The notes under the pieces: generated by a model
The model's database searches: none
What the model saw: the letters and a program-made list of their open reading frames with translations, nothing else
Told to the model about the DNA's origin: nothing
Program-made: the position numbers and the translations under genes
Shown: piece by piece, positions 8,342 to 16,823 of the stretch
How positions within the stretch are numbered: position 1 is the stretch's first letter
How the letters are laid out: each line of letters opens with the position of its first letter
DNA from: an uncultured Rickettsiales bacterium
GTDB lineage: Bacteria > Pseudomonadota > Alphaproteobacteria > Rs-D84
Assembly: GCA_900546225.1 (NCBI GenBank)
Contig: URBZ01000007.1
Coordinates: forward strand, 1-48,292
Direction: 5' to 3'
Length of the DNA: 48,292 nt

Positions 8342-8764
8342 ATGCAGACAGATTTTATTACTCTTTTGGAACAAGCAATTCCATACACGTATGTGTCGGT
8401 GTTAAACACACCTGAAACCACAGAATACTATATTGACCTGACCGACCCCGAAGATGAGGACGAACTGAATATTATTCTGAGTTGCCAATACGCCGGCGTG
8501 ACCGCCAATGGTATGAGTGGTGTGTACACAATGTACATAAATGGCGATATTGCGATGCAGGCAACAAAACGTGTTTTGAATTATATGCCCGCATCAAAGC
8601 GACCTGCACAGCGCAAGGCAAAAAAACCTGTCACATATGCCGACAGATTGGAAAATCTGATTCGTATGTGTTCTGCCAAGGTTATTTCCCAAGAAATCGA
8701 GGCACGCAAAAATCATATGATAAAGAGTGCCCTTATCAACACGAACAATAATTCAATCAGCTAG
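8342..8764 (+). CDS. Protein of unknown function, 140 residues
   Basis: I do not recognise it. The N-terminal half is acidic (DLTDPEDEDELN at about 34-45). The C-terminal half is basic, with KRPAQRKAKKP at about 86-96 and helical segments after it. There is no signal peptide or membrane segment. I use the ATG at 8342, one codon after an alternative TTG; AAAAAGG lies upstream. The stop codon overlaps the comF stop by 3 bases on the opposite strand, and no terminator lies between these convergent genes. Confidence 0.7.
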   Translation: MQTDFITLLEQAIPYTYVSVLNTPETTEYYIDLTDPEDEDELNIILSCQYAGVTANGMSGVYTMYINGDIAMQATKRVLNYMPASKRPAQRKAKKPVTYADRLENLIRMCSAKVISQEIEARKNHMIKSALINTNNNSIS

Positions 8765-9495
8765 TTTTGCACAACGCGTGCGACGCGACAGAACGATACG
8801 CCGTATACCGCAGATGCACCCGCGTGCATCAATGCGCGGCGCAATTCTGAAAATGTTGCACCCGTGGTCATAACATCATCAACAATTAAAATCCGTTTTC
8901 CACGAATGCGGTCGGGACGCACAACCCGAAATACGCCATGAATATTTTCGGCACGCTGGCGCGCATTTTTATGCCCCATGTCGGGTCGATATGCACGACG
9001 CACACTGTCCACGTCCAGACGCGCCCCATATGCGCGTGCGATTGGCCGCGCCAGCAATGTCGCCTGATTATATGTACGATGAACCAAACGTCGATACGCC
9101 AATGGCACAGGCATAACAATGTCGGGCGAAATTTCCACATCACGCAATGCCCAAATACATGCACGCGACATAAATCGCGCGTATGCGGTGCGGCCACAAT
9201 GTTTGAACGGTAACATTGCCGCACGTGATGCATCGTCATATACGCATGCACTGCGCACTAAATCCAATTCACAACCACCGGACGCACATACCGGACACTT
9301 TGCATTTGGCGACAAATCCAGATTTGTTGGAAACGGGTAACCACACTGTGCACAATGCGGGCCGTCAATCCAATTAAACGCCGTCCAACAATCGGCACAT
9401 AATTCACCATGTAATGACACCGCCGTCTGGCACAGTGGACATGACGGCGGATACAGAAAATCAATCAAGCGAGAAAACAGATTACGAATTACCAA
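8761..9495 (-). CDS. comF: ComF family phosphoribosyltransferase-like protein
   Basis: A 244-residue protein. The N-terminal zinc-binding region has paired cysteines at about 19/22, 33/36, 48/51 and 67/70. A type I phosphoribosyltransferase fold follows, with the PRPP loop ILIVDDVMTTGAT at about residues 207-219. ComF proteins take part in DNA uptake in naturally competent bacteria, but the family is widespread and its reaction is not settled. The frame opens with TTG at 9495, inside the last codons of the upstream OmpA-like gene; no ATG or GTG occurs before the first Cys pair. The 7-base overlap suggests coupling. Confidence 0.85.
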   Translation of the reverse strand: MVIRNLFSRLIDFLYPPSCPLCQTAVSLHGELCADCWTAFNWIDGPHCAQCGYPFPTNLDLSPNAKCPVCASGGCELDLVRSACVYDDASRAAMLPFKHCGRTAYARFMSRACIWALRDVEISPDIVMPVPLAYRRLVHRTYNQATLLARPIARAYGARLDVDSVRRAYRPDMGHKNARQRAENIHGVFRVVRPDRIRGKRILIVDDVMTTGATFSELRRALMHAGASAVYGVSFCRVARVVQN

Positions 9496-10829
9496 CTCAT
9501 ACTCTTGTACGTTTTTTTGCCAATGGTGTCGCCGAATATATCGCGACGCTTTTGGGTCAATGTTTCATATTGGTCATTCGAAATCATACGCAGGACGAAC
9601 CCATCTTCGTTACGCTGGGACAATACGGGTAATATACGCTGTTCGGAAACACCGCTGTCGCGCAAGACCTGTTCCACGATGGCCAAACGGCGTGCCGCCA
9701 ATTTGCGGGCATCGTTACTGTTTGCGACGTTTTGTGGAATACCAACCTGAATTGCACGTGTTGGATTTGCAACAACAATTCCCGCATATTCAGACAACAA
9801 ATTATAATTATCGCGTGACAATGCCGAATCATCGTCGCGGAATTTTATTTTGATTTCCAGTGGGCGAATACCGCCAACCTCTGACAAATCACGACGCGAT
9901 GTGAACCCCTCAATCGATGTGGTCATATCACTGGCCACGTCAAAGCGATTGTCCATCTGGTATGTCGACAGATGTTTATTTTCGGACAAGAATGTTTTAC
10001 GAAATGCCTTGCGCAATTCGGTTGGCGACATTTTTGTCATATCATCGCGCACCGCGGCAATACGTGGTGATTCGGATTTTTCAACCGCGCGAACAATCAC
10101 GTCATTGTTGTCCATTGGCACAACCAAACGTGATAACGCAACATCGTCTGTTTTTGGCGCACTTTTCTGTGGCGCGGCGGACGCCGTTGAAACAATCGGA
10201 CTGTGCACCGTGACATCGGCACGACGGGTGCGCGACGCAGTGGCAACGCTGGTGTTATTTGCGGCGACGCTGGCGTTCGCACGCTGTTGCAATTCGTTCA
10301 GGTGCGCGATTTGCGCATCAAATTCAGACAGTGCCGCTGTTGGCGTTGGCACATTTGCAGACACATTTTCGGTGCGCGCAATTACATCACGTGTGGATGC
10401 AACGCGGGACGAATCGATGTTTTCTTCGGGTAACAAACTGTCGGTGCGGTATACGGCAAATTCAGACGCGTCCGGCATACGTAATGGTGCGTCCGATGTG
10501 CTGCGTGCCCACAAATCCGCACTGGGGCGATGTGGGGACAAAATATCATCACGTGCGGCAATACGTTCACCCGTATCCACGGACGCGTTTTGTGTGGTCA
10601 CAACCGGCGTGGGTGCGACCGTTTTTTTTGCACTGCGTGCAACAACCTTTTTAGTTGTTGGGGTAGGCGCAACCGCTACCTTGGTCACCGTGGGTGTGGC
10701 AACAACGTCGCCAAATGCCGCACGTGCCGAAACACCACCCGCCGCAATATTCACGACCGGCAGGCGAGCACTGGCCCACGCAGGTAAAATTACAAACAAT
10801 GATAACGCAGAAACAGCGATATGACGCAT
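9489..10829 (-). CDS. Exported protein with disordered middle and OmpA-like C-terminal domain
   Basis: A 446-residue protein. Residues 1-22 are a signal peptide ending ASA. Residues about 25-270 are low-complexity, rich in Thr, Val, Ala, Arg and Ser, with a short coiled stretch FDAQIAHLNELQQRA. The C-terminal part from about 325 has the alternating pattern of an OmpA-like domain: LEIKIKF, then NYNLLSEYAGIVVANPTRAIQVGI, and ARKLAARRLAIVEQVLRDSG. The last resembles the NxxLSxxRAxxVxxxL helix, with a degenerate peptidoglycan-binding motif. AGGAAAGG precedes the ATG. It probably anchors something in the periplasm to peptidoglycan; this is inference. Confidence 0.65.
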   Translation of the reverse strand: MRHIAVSALSLFVILPAWASARLPVVNIAAGGVSARAAFGDVVATPTVTKVAVAPTPTTKKVVARSAKKTVAPTPVVTTQNASVDTGERIAARDDILSPHRPSADLWARSTSDAPLRMPDASEFAVYRTDSLLPEENIDSSRVASTRDVIARTENVSANVPTPTAALSEFDAQIAHLNELQQRANASVAANNTSVATASRTRRADVTVHSPIVSTASAAPQKSAPKTDDVALSRLVVPMDNNDVIVRAVEKSESPRIAAVRDDMTKMSPTELRKAFRKTFLSENKHLSTYQMDNRFDVASDMTTSIEGFTSRRDLSEVGGIRPLEIKIKFRDDDSALSRDNYNLLSEYAGIVVANPTRAIQVGIPQNVANSNDARKLAARRLAIVEQVLRDSGVSEQRILPVLSQRNEDGFVLRMISNDQYETLTQKRRDIFGDTIGKKTYKSMSW

Positions 10830-10899
10830 TTTCCTTTCCTTCCTGATTCAATCATAGAACAAATGACGAATCGCGCGCAAGCGGAAAATGCGTCTGATA

Positions 10900-11946
10900 T
10901 TATTTTGTTATTTCGTCGGCGATTAAATTCACCGCATTATTCGGCACGCATGACTTTTGCGCCATCTTGGCCAAGCGTGATGGATTATCAAATAATTCGG
11001 TCAGTGTTGCCGTCAACCAACGCGCCGTAAATTTCGATTGCTCTATTGCGAACCCACCACCCAAGCGCGCGAAACTGGCGGCATTGGCGGCCTGATCAGG
11101 ATTGATACCCAGTGGCACAAAAATCGCACCACGACCGATTGTTTCCAATTCTATGACCGTGCTGGCCCCGCTGCGTCCAATGACCAAATCGGCATCGGCA
11201 ATCGTTGCCGCCATATCATGAATGAACGACAGCACGTTTGCATGGATTTTGTTTTCGGCATAGAATTTTTGCAGGCGCGCAACATTTTCAGGACGCGTCT
11301 GGTGCGTAACAAAAATCTTTTTATTTTTCATTGCGGCGATTGCCACCGGCACAACATCGTCCAAGATTTGCGCGCCCAGTGACCCACCCGTGACCAACAA
11401 TTTGCCCTGCTTTGGAATCGGTCTGCCCGCCAATGCCAAAAATTCACGGCGCACCGGCAGGCCTGTATAAACCACGCGTGCGGACGTGCCAGCGGGAATG
11501 CCAGATACGGTTGGGAAACTGGTCATCAATGTTTTAACCCAACGCATTGTGAATTTATTTGCGCGACCAATCGCGGCATTTTGTTCATGCAAGAATGTTG
11601 GAATATGCCACACGTGCGCGGCAAACACCGCCGGCACAGATGCATAACCACCAAACGCGACCAAACGCGCAGGACGCGAAAACGCAAAACGCAATGTCAA
11701 TGCCGCCGCCGACAGCGCAATCTGGGACAATGCGATGACTTGGTGCAGGCGGCTCTTTGCGCCAACGCCAGACGCCCACACACACGCCAATTTTGCACCC
11801 GCTGGCGCGCCGTCGCGCACCATTTTCTTGACGCGGCCGTCGGTTGAAATTATAACCCGATGACCACGTGCAACCAATTCTGTTGCGACACTCAGTGCCG
11901 GAAACACGTGTCCACCCGTACCACCTGTTGCAATCCATATTTTCAT
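10900..11946 (-). CDS. murG: UDP-GlcNAc:lipid I N-acetylglucosaminyltransferase MurG
   Basis: A 348-residue GT28 enzyme that adds GlcNAc to lipid I on the inner face of the cytoplasmic membrane, making lipid II. The N-terminal loop ATGGTGGHVFPAL (6-18) binds the lipid acceptor, FGGYASVP (about 99-106) is the second glycine loop, and the C-terminal domain has TGGSLGA and GRSGASTVIELETIGRGAIFVPL with DQAANA. The length is close to the family norm (about 355). It starts 9 bases after ftsW, with AGGGGAA upstream, so the pair forms an operon. Confidence 0.96.
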   Translation of the reverse strand: MKIWIATGGTGGHVFPALSVATELVARGHRVIISTDGRVKKMVRDGAPAGAKLACVWASGVGAKSRLHQVIALSQIALSAAALTLRFAFSRPARLVAFGGYASVPAVFAAHVWHIPTFLHEQNAAIGRANKFTMRWVKTLMTSFPTVSGIPAGTSARVVYTGLPVRREFLALAGRPIPKQGKLLVTGGSLGAQILDDVVPVAIAAMKNKKIFVTHQTRPENVARLQKFYAENKIHANVLSFIHDMAATIADADLVIGRSGASTVIELETIGRGAIFVPLGINPDQAANAASFARLGGGFAIEQSKFTARWLTATLTELFDNPSRLAKMAQKSCVPNNAVNLIADEITK

Positions 11947-11955
11947 ATTATTCCC

Positions 11956-13095
11956 CTATTTCCATTTATCTTCGCGTATCAGTGCCAAAACCATACCGAA
12001 CAGCAGACAGAATCCGACAAACGAACTGCCCCCGTATGAAATGAATGGCAATGTCATACCCTTTGGCGGCATCAAATGCAATGTTGTTGCCAGATTGATA
12101 CACACCTGTGTTCCAAACAGTATCGCCGCGCCGCCCGTTGCATAAAATACAAACGGATTTCGTGATGTCATGGCATCTGTGGTCAAACGCTTTAATACAT
12201 ACACCAGCGCACACAGTAACACACACGCAACGATTGCACCAAAATCTTCGACAATGGCGGCATAGATAAAGTCAGTATGCGCATCGGGCAACGATTCTTT
12301 GACGAATGCGTCATCACCACTGCCCAACAGACCGCCGTGTTGAATCGATTGAATTGATTGCGTTACCTGATACTTGTCCCCTTGGCCGGTAAAGAACGAC
12401 ATAAAACGCGCATGCACGTGTGGCATAATCATAAACGCCGTCACACCCGCAAACAGTCCAAAACCAACCAAACCGATTACAATCGACCATGGCAATCCCG
12501 CCAAGAATGTCATACCGCCAAACGTAATTGTGTACAAGAATGCCGTCCCCACGTCAGGGTGCAAAAACATAATCAACAGCACCGGCACAAATATTGCCAA
12601 ATACGTCCACCAACTGAGTTTACGGAAACGCCACGCATCACGCGACAAGAACATATTATCGCCATACGCACTGTGCATTTTATACAAGAACCATGCGGTC
12701 AGAATTACAAACCCAGGTTTCATGATGTCTGATGGGGAAATATTTGTAATTGGCGTATGAACGAATCGGGCCGACCCCTTGATTTTATACGGCGCAATGC
12801 ATGTCCACGCCAACAGCACCAGTCCAACAGAAATATTTAACGCAGATATACCCAGCACCCATTTCTTTTTCAGCATGCTGGCTGCGAATAATGTTATCAA
12901 CCCAATTACGTAAAATGGTATGGATTTTACCAAGAAATAATACCACGGTTGGTGTATGCGTTCGGCGGACACACTGCCCGCGGAAACGACGAATATCGCC
13001 CCCACCAGCACCAGTGCCAACACCGCCCACAGCAGACGACGGTCTACCTCTAGAATCCAACTGGTCAATGTACTGTCTTCGGTTCTTATGCTCAT
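11956..13095 (-). CDS. ftsW: Septal peptidoglycan glycosyltransferase FtsW (SEDS family)
   Basis: A 379-residue polytopic membrane protein of about ten helices that polymerises lipid II at the septum with its partner transpeptidase. Signature segments are HPDVGTAFLY, which carries the catalytic Asp of the SEDS family, PDAHTDFIYAAI in the large loop, and PKGMTLPFISYGGSSF near the C-terminus. FtsW rather than RodA is supported by the dcw context between mraY and murG. An extended -10 TATAAT ends 6 bases before the ATG, and there is no ribosome binding site, so the transcript looks leaderless. murD, often located here, is absent. Confidence 0.92.
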   Translation of the reverse strand: MSIRTEDSTLTSWILEVDRRLLWAVLALVLVGAIFVVSAGSVSAERIHQPWYYFLVKSIPFYVIGLITLFAASMLKKKWVLGISALNISVGLVLLAWTCIAPYKIKGSARFVHTPITNISPSDIMKPGFVILTAWFLYKMHSAYGDNMFLSRDAWRFRKLSWWTYLAIFVPVLLIMFLHPDVGTAFLYTITFGGMTFLAGLPWSIVIGLVGFGLFAGVTAFMIMPHVHARFMSFFTGQGDKYQVTQSIQSIQHGGLLGSGDDAFVKESLPDAHTDFIYAAIVEDFGAIVACVLLCALVYVLKRLTTDAMTSRNPFVFYATGGAAILFGTQVCINLATTLHLMPPKGMTLPFISYGGSSFVGFCLLFGMVLALIREDKWK

Positions 13096-13101
13096 GCCCG
13101 T

Positions 13102-13110
13102 ATTATACCA
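13102..13110 (-). promoter_or_regulatory. ftsW promoter, extended -10, leaderless type
   Basis: TGGTATAAT on the minus strand (TATAAT at 13102-13107) with 6 bases to the ftsW ATG. No convincing -35 is visible, as is typical of extended -10 promoters. Confidence 0.65.
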
Positions 13111-13146
13111 TGATTTTTACGAAAATATACCCGTCAAAAAATATTT

Positions 13147-13173
13147 TATAAAAAAAGCCCGCTTGCGCGGGCT
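13147..13173 (-). terminator. mraY terminator
   Basis: AGCCCGC / GCGGGCT arms (13156-13162 and 13167-13173), followed on the minus strand by a T run. It separates mraY from the ftsW promoter. Confidence 0.85.
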
Positions 13174-13181
13174 GGAACACA

Positions 13182-14270
13182 TTATGCGAACTTTAACAGC
13201 ACCAATGCCAATCCTGAAAACAGAACCGACATGATAAAGAATCGGTCAACAATCTTGGTTTCTGGCCAACCTAATTCTTCGAAATGGTGATGTAATGGCG
13301 CGCGCAGGAACACGCGACGCCCCGTACCCGTAATACGACGCGTGATTTTGAAGCACATTGTTTGAATAAATGATGACATCAGAATAATCACCATCATACC
13401 CGCAGCAATGCCCATAATGATTTCTGATTTCAGCAACATTGCAACCGTGCCCATAAATCCACCCAGTGCCAGTGACCCAACGTCACCCATAAATATTGCC
13501 GCCGGCCGCGCGTTATACCACAAGAATCCCAACACCGCGCCAAATGCCGCGCCCAGAACCGCATACAGGCCGGACGCCGTTGGCAAAAACATAACCGTGT
13601 CCATAAATCCGATGCGTGTTGCACCATACAGTGCAACCACCAGTACGACCAGCACCGGCATGTACAATTTTGCCAGCATACCGTCCAGACCGTCGGTGAT
13701 ATTTGTTGCATTTGCAGACCCACAAATAACGAAATACGCAAACACGTAATACAGCAACCCCAATGGCAAAATTATGCCCGCGCCCAGTGCCAGCGAATAT
13801 TCCGGAATATATGGTGGCATAATGCTGTTTATCATGTACGCCAATATGACAACGCATACTCCTTCGGTGACCAGACGTGTCAATGGTGACAGGCCATTTG
13901 CCGCCTTTTTCGATTGTGATGTAACCTTTTTATAATCGTCAATAAAGCCAATCGCCGCAAACATTACCAATGCCGTCAGCGCAATCCACGCGGCCGCGCT
14001 GTCGGTTGGCATAAACAGTACCGACGAAATTAAAATGGCCAATACGACCAAGATTCCACCCATGGTTGGCGTGCCCGCCTTTTGTCGGTGGGATTCTGGG
14101 ACATTTTCACTGATGGGTTGGCCTTTTTTCTGCCACGCGTGCATGGCGGCAATAAATGGTCGGCCAAACAACAGCATTATCAAAAAAGACAGTCCAAATG
14201 CCGCCGCAAATTGTGTCCAGCCACTGGCAAAAAAACTGAATCCGCGCGACAGAAAAAAATTAGTCAGCAT
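13182..14270 (-). CDS. mraY: Phospho-N-acetylmuramoyl-pentapeptide-transferase MraY
   Basis: A 362-residue membrane enzyme that makes lipid I from UDP-MurNAc-pentapeptide and undecaprenyl phosphate. Characteristic segments are KAGTPTMGGILVV (about 64-76), FIDDYKKV with the active-site Asp pair, NATNITDGLDGMLA, GDVGSLALGG and LRAPLHHHFEELGW. About ten membrane helices are visible and the length matches the family. AAGGAGA lies before the ATG, inside a hairpin loop. It has its own promoter and terminator, so it is uncoupled from ftsW-murG. Confidence 0.96.
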   Translation of the reverse strand: MLTNFFLSRGFSFFASGWTQFAAAFGLSFLIMLLFGRPFIAAMHAWQKKGQPISENVPESHRQKAGTPTMGGILVVLAILISSVLFMPTDSAAAWIALTALVMFAAIGFIDDYKKVTSQSKKAANGLSPLTRLVTEGVCVVILAYMINSIMPPYIPEYSLALGAGIILPLGLLYYVFAYFVICGSANATNITDGLDGMLAKLYMPVLVVLVVALYGATRIGFMDTVMFLPTASGLYAVLGAAFGAVLGFLWYNARPAAIFMGDVGSLALGGFMGTVAMLLKSEIIMGIAAGMMVIILMSSFIQTMCFKITRRITGTGRRVFLRAPLHHHFEELGWPETKIVDRFFIMSVLFSGLALVLLKFA

Positions 14271-14294
14271 AAAAATCTCCTTCTTATGCTGACT
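14262..14294 (-). promoter_or_regulatory. Inverted repeat around the mraY ribosome binding site
   Basis: AGTCAGCATAA (14262-14272) and TTATGCTGACT (14284-14294) are exact 11-base inverted arms. The 11-base loop holds the AAGGAGA ribosome binding site, and the mraY ATG lies within one arm. It could fold as an mRNA hairpin, or be bound as DNA because it abuts the -10 box. Confidence 0.6.
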
Positions 14295-14303
14295 ATTCTA
14301 TCA
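14295..14303 (-). promoter_or_regulatory. mraY promoter, extended -10
   Basis: TGATAGAAT on the minus strand (TAGAAT at 14295-14300), part of a TTGTGATA motif (14299-14306). Transcription would start near 14288, so only about half of the 5' arm of the adjacent inverted repeat would be in the mRNA. Confidence 0.55.
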
Positions 14304-14325
14304 CAAAGATGTGGCAAAATAAATC

Positions 14326-14640
14326 TTATTTCGCAACACATTCAATCGCAACCGCGGTATCATCATCACCCAAGAACAATGTCCAATCTTCGCCCTTGTT
14401 CCACAGGGTTACGTTTGTGTCATTCAACATACCGACATAACGTGCGCCAGATGCAGAAACCGCATGGTTCAGCGTTGTCGCGTCACCGTTTATTGTTGCA
14501 TCAACTGTATCGCCATTTTCTGACAATTTGATTTCAACCGCATAGTCGCCACATGTACGAACAATCGCGTCGTTTTCTGCTTTCTTGTCACATGCTGCGA
14601 CACATGAAATCATTGCGAAAATTACCAAAAATTTTTTCAT
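14326..14640 (-). CDS. Lipoprotein with MliC-like lysozyme-inhibitor domain
   Basis: A 104-residue lipoprotein. The signal is MKKFLVIFAMISCVAAC with lipobox VAAC (Cys17). Asp follows the Cys, which by the E. coli Lol rule would favour inner-membrane retention. The mature part is an MliC-like barrel: a Cys near the start (RTCGDYAVEIKL) and one near the end (IEC), plus SASGARYVG and LWNKGEDWTL. These match the Ser-containing SGxxY loop and the WxKG strand through which MliC proteins block C-type lysozyme. I use the ATG at 14640, which has AAGGAAAGG upstream, rather than a start 30 bases earlier. The function is inferred from motif similarity only. Confidence 0.65.
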   Translation of the reverse strand: MKKFLVIFAMISCVAACDKKAENDAIVRTCGDYAVEIKLSENGDTVDATINGDATTLNHAVSASGARYVGMLNDTNVTLWNKGEDWTLFLGDDDTAVAIECVAK

Positions 14641-14699
14641 GTTTTTTCCTTTCCTTGGATTCCGAGCCAAATTTTACCATACTTTATATGGACATGCAA

Positions 14700-16748
14700 T
14701 TAAAACACACCGCCAACCACAGGATTTGATTCCGCGCGACGTGCGGCGGGTGCTGGGTTGGGTTTTTGACCGGCCTTGAATGCCTCTGTAATAATCACGC
14801 CATCGGGATCAGATGCGGCGGCCGCGCCACTGCGACGATTTACGCGAACAAATGTTAAACCATCAGGCACGGAAAACGGCTGATTTTTCTGGCCAACCAA
14901 TGCCGTTGTCATAAATTCAGCAAATACTCGTGCGGCCTGATGACTGCCCGCGCCACGCCCCAGTGGTCGTGGCGTATCAAATCCCAGATATACGCCCGCG
15001 ATTAAATTTTTTGAGAATCCGACAAACCATACATCTTTGACATCGTTTGTTGTGCCGGTTTTACCCGCAATTGTGTGGCCCGTAACACGCGCCTGTTTGC
15101 CTGTGCCACGTTCAACCGTGCCTTGCAGAATCGACACCAGTTGATACAAACTCTGTGCGTCTGACAGGGGTTCTGATTCCACCGTTTTTGGTGTTGGCTG
15201 CATATCATCAGACCACGCGACCATTTCGGTTGGCGCGCCATCGATTACGCGACCATATCTGTCCTCTATATAATCGACCAATTTCGGCTGAATTACATGC
15301 CCACCATTTACAAATGCCGAATACCCCAGCACCAAATTTTCCAACGTCGTTTCACCCGACCCCAATGCCAACGACAGATTGATGTTCTTCAAATTCTGGG
15401 GGTATACACCGAAACGCTGGGCAACCTCGATCGCATTGGACACGCCGATTTTTTCAACCAAGCGCACCGCCGGAACATTACGTGATGTTTCCAACGCCAA
15501 ACGCAATGGCACATCGCCCAAGAATTTCTTGTCGTAATTTTCAGGTTTCCACAATGTGTCATCTTCGCGCCAGCCAACGATTGGTGCGTCCAGTATCATC
15601 GCCTCTGGCGACATGCCGCGTTCCAACGCCGCCAAGTACACAAATGGTTTTATTGTTGAACCGATTTGACGCATCGCCTGTGTTGCACGGTTAAATGAAC
15701 TGTCTGCAAAAGAACGCCCGCCCGTCATCGCCACAATGCGCCCCGTGTGCGGGTTCATTGCGATAATCGCGCCCTGTAATTTTGGTTCGTTTTCACCACG
15801 GTTGGCGTTGTATCTGTCCAGTTCTTTGTTCAATGCCGCGGCGGCCGCACGCTGTAATTCCGGAACAATGGTTGTTTTGATATACAGACCATCGTTATAC
15901 AATTTTTCACGTCCGATTGTATTCAGTAATTGGCGGCGAACATCTTCGGCAAAATATTGAAAATCCAATTCCATTTGTGCGGTAAATCCACTGTTGATAT
16001 TCAGTGGCTCGGCCGCGGCGGCATCTGCCTGTTCTTGGGTAATATACTTTTCGGCGACCATACGGCGCAGGACGTAATTACGACGTTCAACCGCACGATC
16101 ACGGTTATTTGGTGCCTTTGGTAACGATGCCAAAAACGCACATTCCGCCAGTGATAATTCCGAAACGGGCTTGTTAAAATACATCAATGCCGCCGACCCA
16201 ACGCCATACGCACGCGCGCCCAAGAATATCTGGTTCAAATACAGGGTCATAATATGCTGCTTTGAAAATGTGCGTTCCAAACGCAGTGCCAAAATCGCCT
16301 CTTTTATCTTGCGCGACAGTGTGCGTTCAGATGTCAGAAAGAAATTCTTTGCGACCTGTTGCGTAATGGTTGACGCACCCGAAAAGTTGGTATGGAAACC
16401 CATCGCACCCAATGTATTGTTTATAACCGCGCGCGTAATACCCTGAATATCAATACCGGGGTGCGTCCAGAAATTCTGATCTTCGGCGGCGACAAAGGCA
16501 TTTACCAACTGGGGCGGCATATCGGCAAAATCAATAAATACGCGACGTTCTTCGGCGTATTCAATCAACAGCGACCCGTCCGACGCATACAGGCGCGTTG
16601 CGACCGGTGGCGCGTATGTTGCCAATTTTTTATAATCCGGCAAATCATTGCCGTAAATCAGCACCAATGCCGCCAGTGCCGCGATTCCCGCGGTAAAGCA
16701 CCAGAATATAATGTTTAACAGAATGCGTAAGAACTTTTTGAATTTCAT
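14700..16748 (-). CDS. mrcA: Class A penicillin-binding protein 1A
   Basis: A 682-residue bifunctional peptidoglycan synthase. One N-terminal membrane helix (about 10-32) is followed by the GT51 domain with catalytic AAEDQNFWTHPGID (87-100) and GASTITQQVAKNFFL. The transpeptidase domain has SxxK in RQIGSTIKPFVY, the SxN motif in ETSRNVPAV, and KTG in IAGKTGTTNDVKDVWFVG. It is shorter than E. coli PBP1A (850), with little room for the OB-like insert. A -10 box ends 7 bases before the ATG and no ribosome binding site is present, so the mRNA looks leaderless. Confidence 0.93.
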   Translation of the reverse strand: MKFKKFLRILLNIIFWCFTAGIAALAALVLIYGNDLPDYKKLATYAPPVATRLYASDGSLLIEYAEERRVFIDFADMPPQLVNAFVAAEDQNFWTHPGIDIQGITRAVINNTLGAMGFHTNFSGASTITQQVAKNFFLTSERTLSRKIKEAILALRLERTFSKQHIMTLYLNQIFLGARAYGVGSAALMYFNKPVSELSLAECAFLASLPKAPNNRDRAVERRNYVLRRMVAEKYITQEQADAAAAEPLNINSGFTAQMELDFQYFAEDVRRQLLNTIGREKLYNDGLYIKTTIVPELQRAAAAALNKELDRYNANRGENEPKLQGAIIAMNPHTGRIVAMTGGRSFADSSFNRATQAMRQIGSTIKPFVYLAALERGMSPEAMILDAPIVGWREDDTLWKPENYDKKFLGDVPLRLALETSRNVPAVRLVEKIGVSNAIEVAQRFGVYPQNLKNINLSLALGSGETTLENLVLGYSAFVNGGHVIQPKLVDYIEDRYGRVIDGAPTEMVAWSDDMQPTPKTVESEPLSDAQSLYQLVSILQGTVERGTGKQARVTGHTIAGKTGTTNDVKDVWFVGFSKNLIAGVYLGFDTPRPLGRGAGSHQAARVFAEFMTTALVGQKNQPFSVPDGLTFVRVNRRSGAAAASDPDGVIITEAFKAGQKPNPAPAARRAESNPVVGGVF

Positions 16749-16755
16749 GACACAA

Positions 16756-16784
16756 AGTTTAAGATATTTATTTCAACTTTGCAA
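16756..16784 (-). promoter_or_regulatory. PBP1A promoter, leaderless type
   Basis: TTGCAA (16779-16784), 17 bases, TAAACT (16756-16761), with 7 bases to the ATG at 16748. Confidence 0.6.
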
Positions 16785-16793
16785 GTACATGAC

Positions 16794-16820
16794 AAAAAGA
16801 AAGCGGGGCAAATGCCCCGC
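16794..16820 (-). terminator. Terminator after the rpmE / SuhB-like pair
   Basis: GCGGGGCA (16803-16810) / TGCCCCGC (16813-16820), followed on the minus strand by a T-rich tract. Confidence 0.85.
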
Positions 16821-16823
16821 AAA

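Noticed and set aside
9850..10824. A 324-residue plus-strand frame opposite the OmpA-like gene
   Set aside because: It is the antisense shadow of a low-complexity Thr/Ala/Val-rich gene; the minus strand has the signal peptide, ribosome binding site and OmpA-like pattern.
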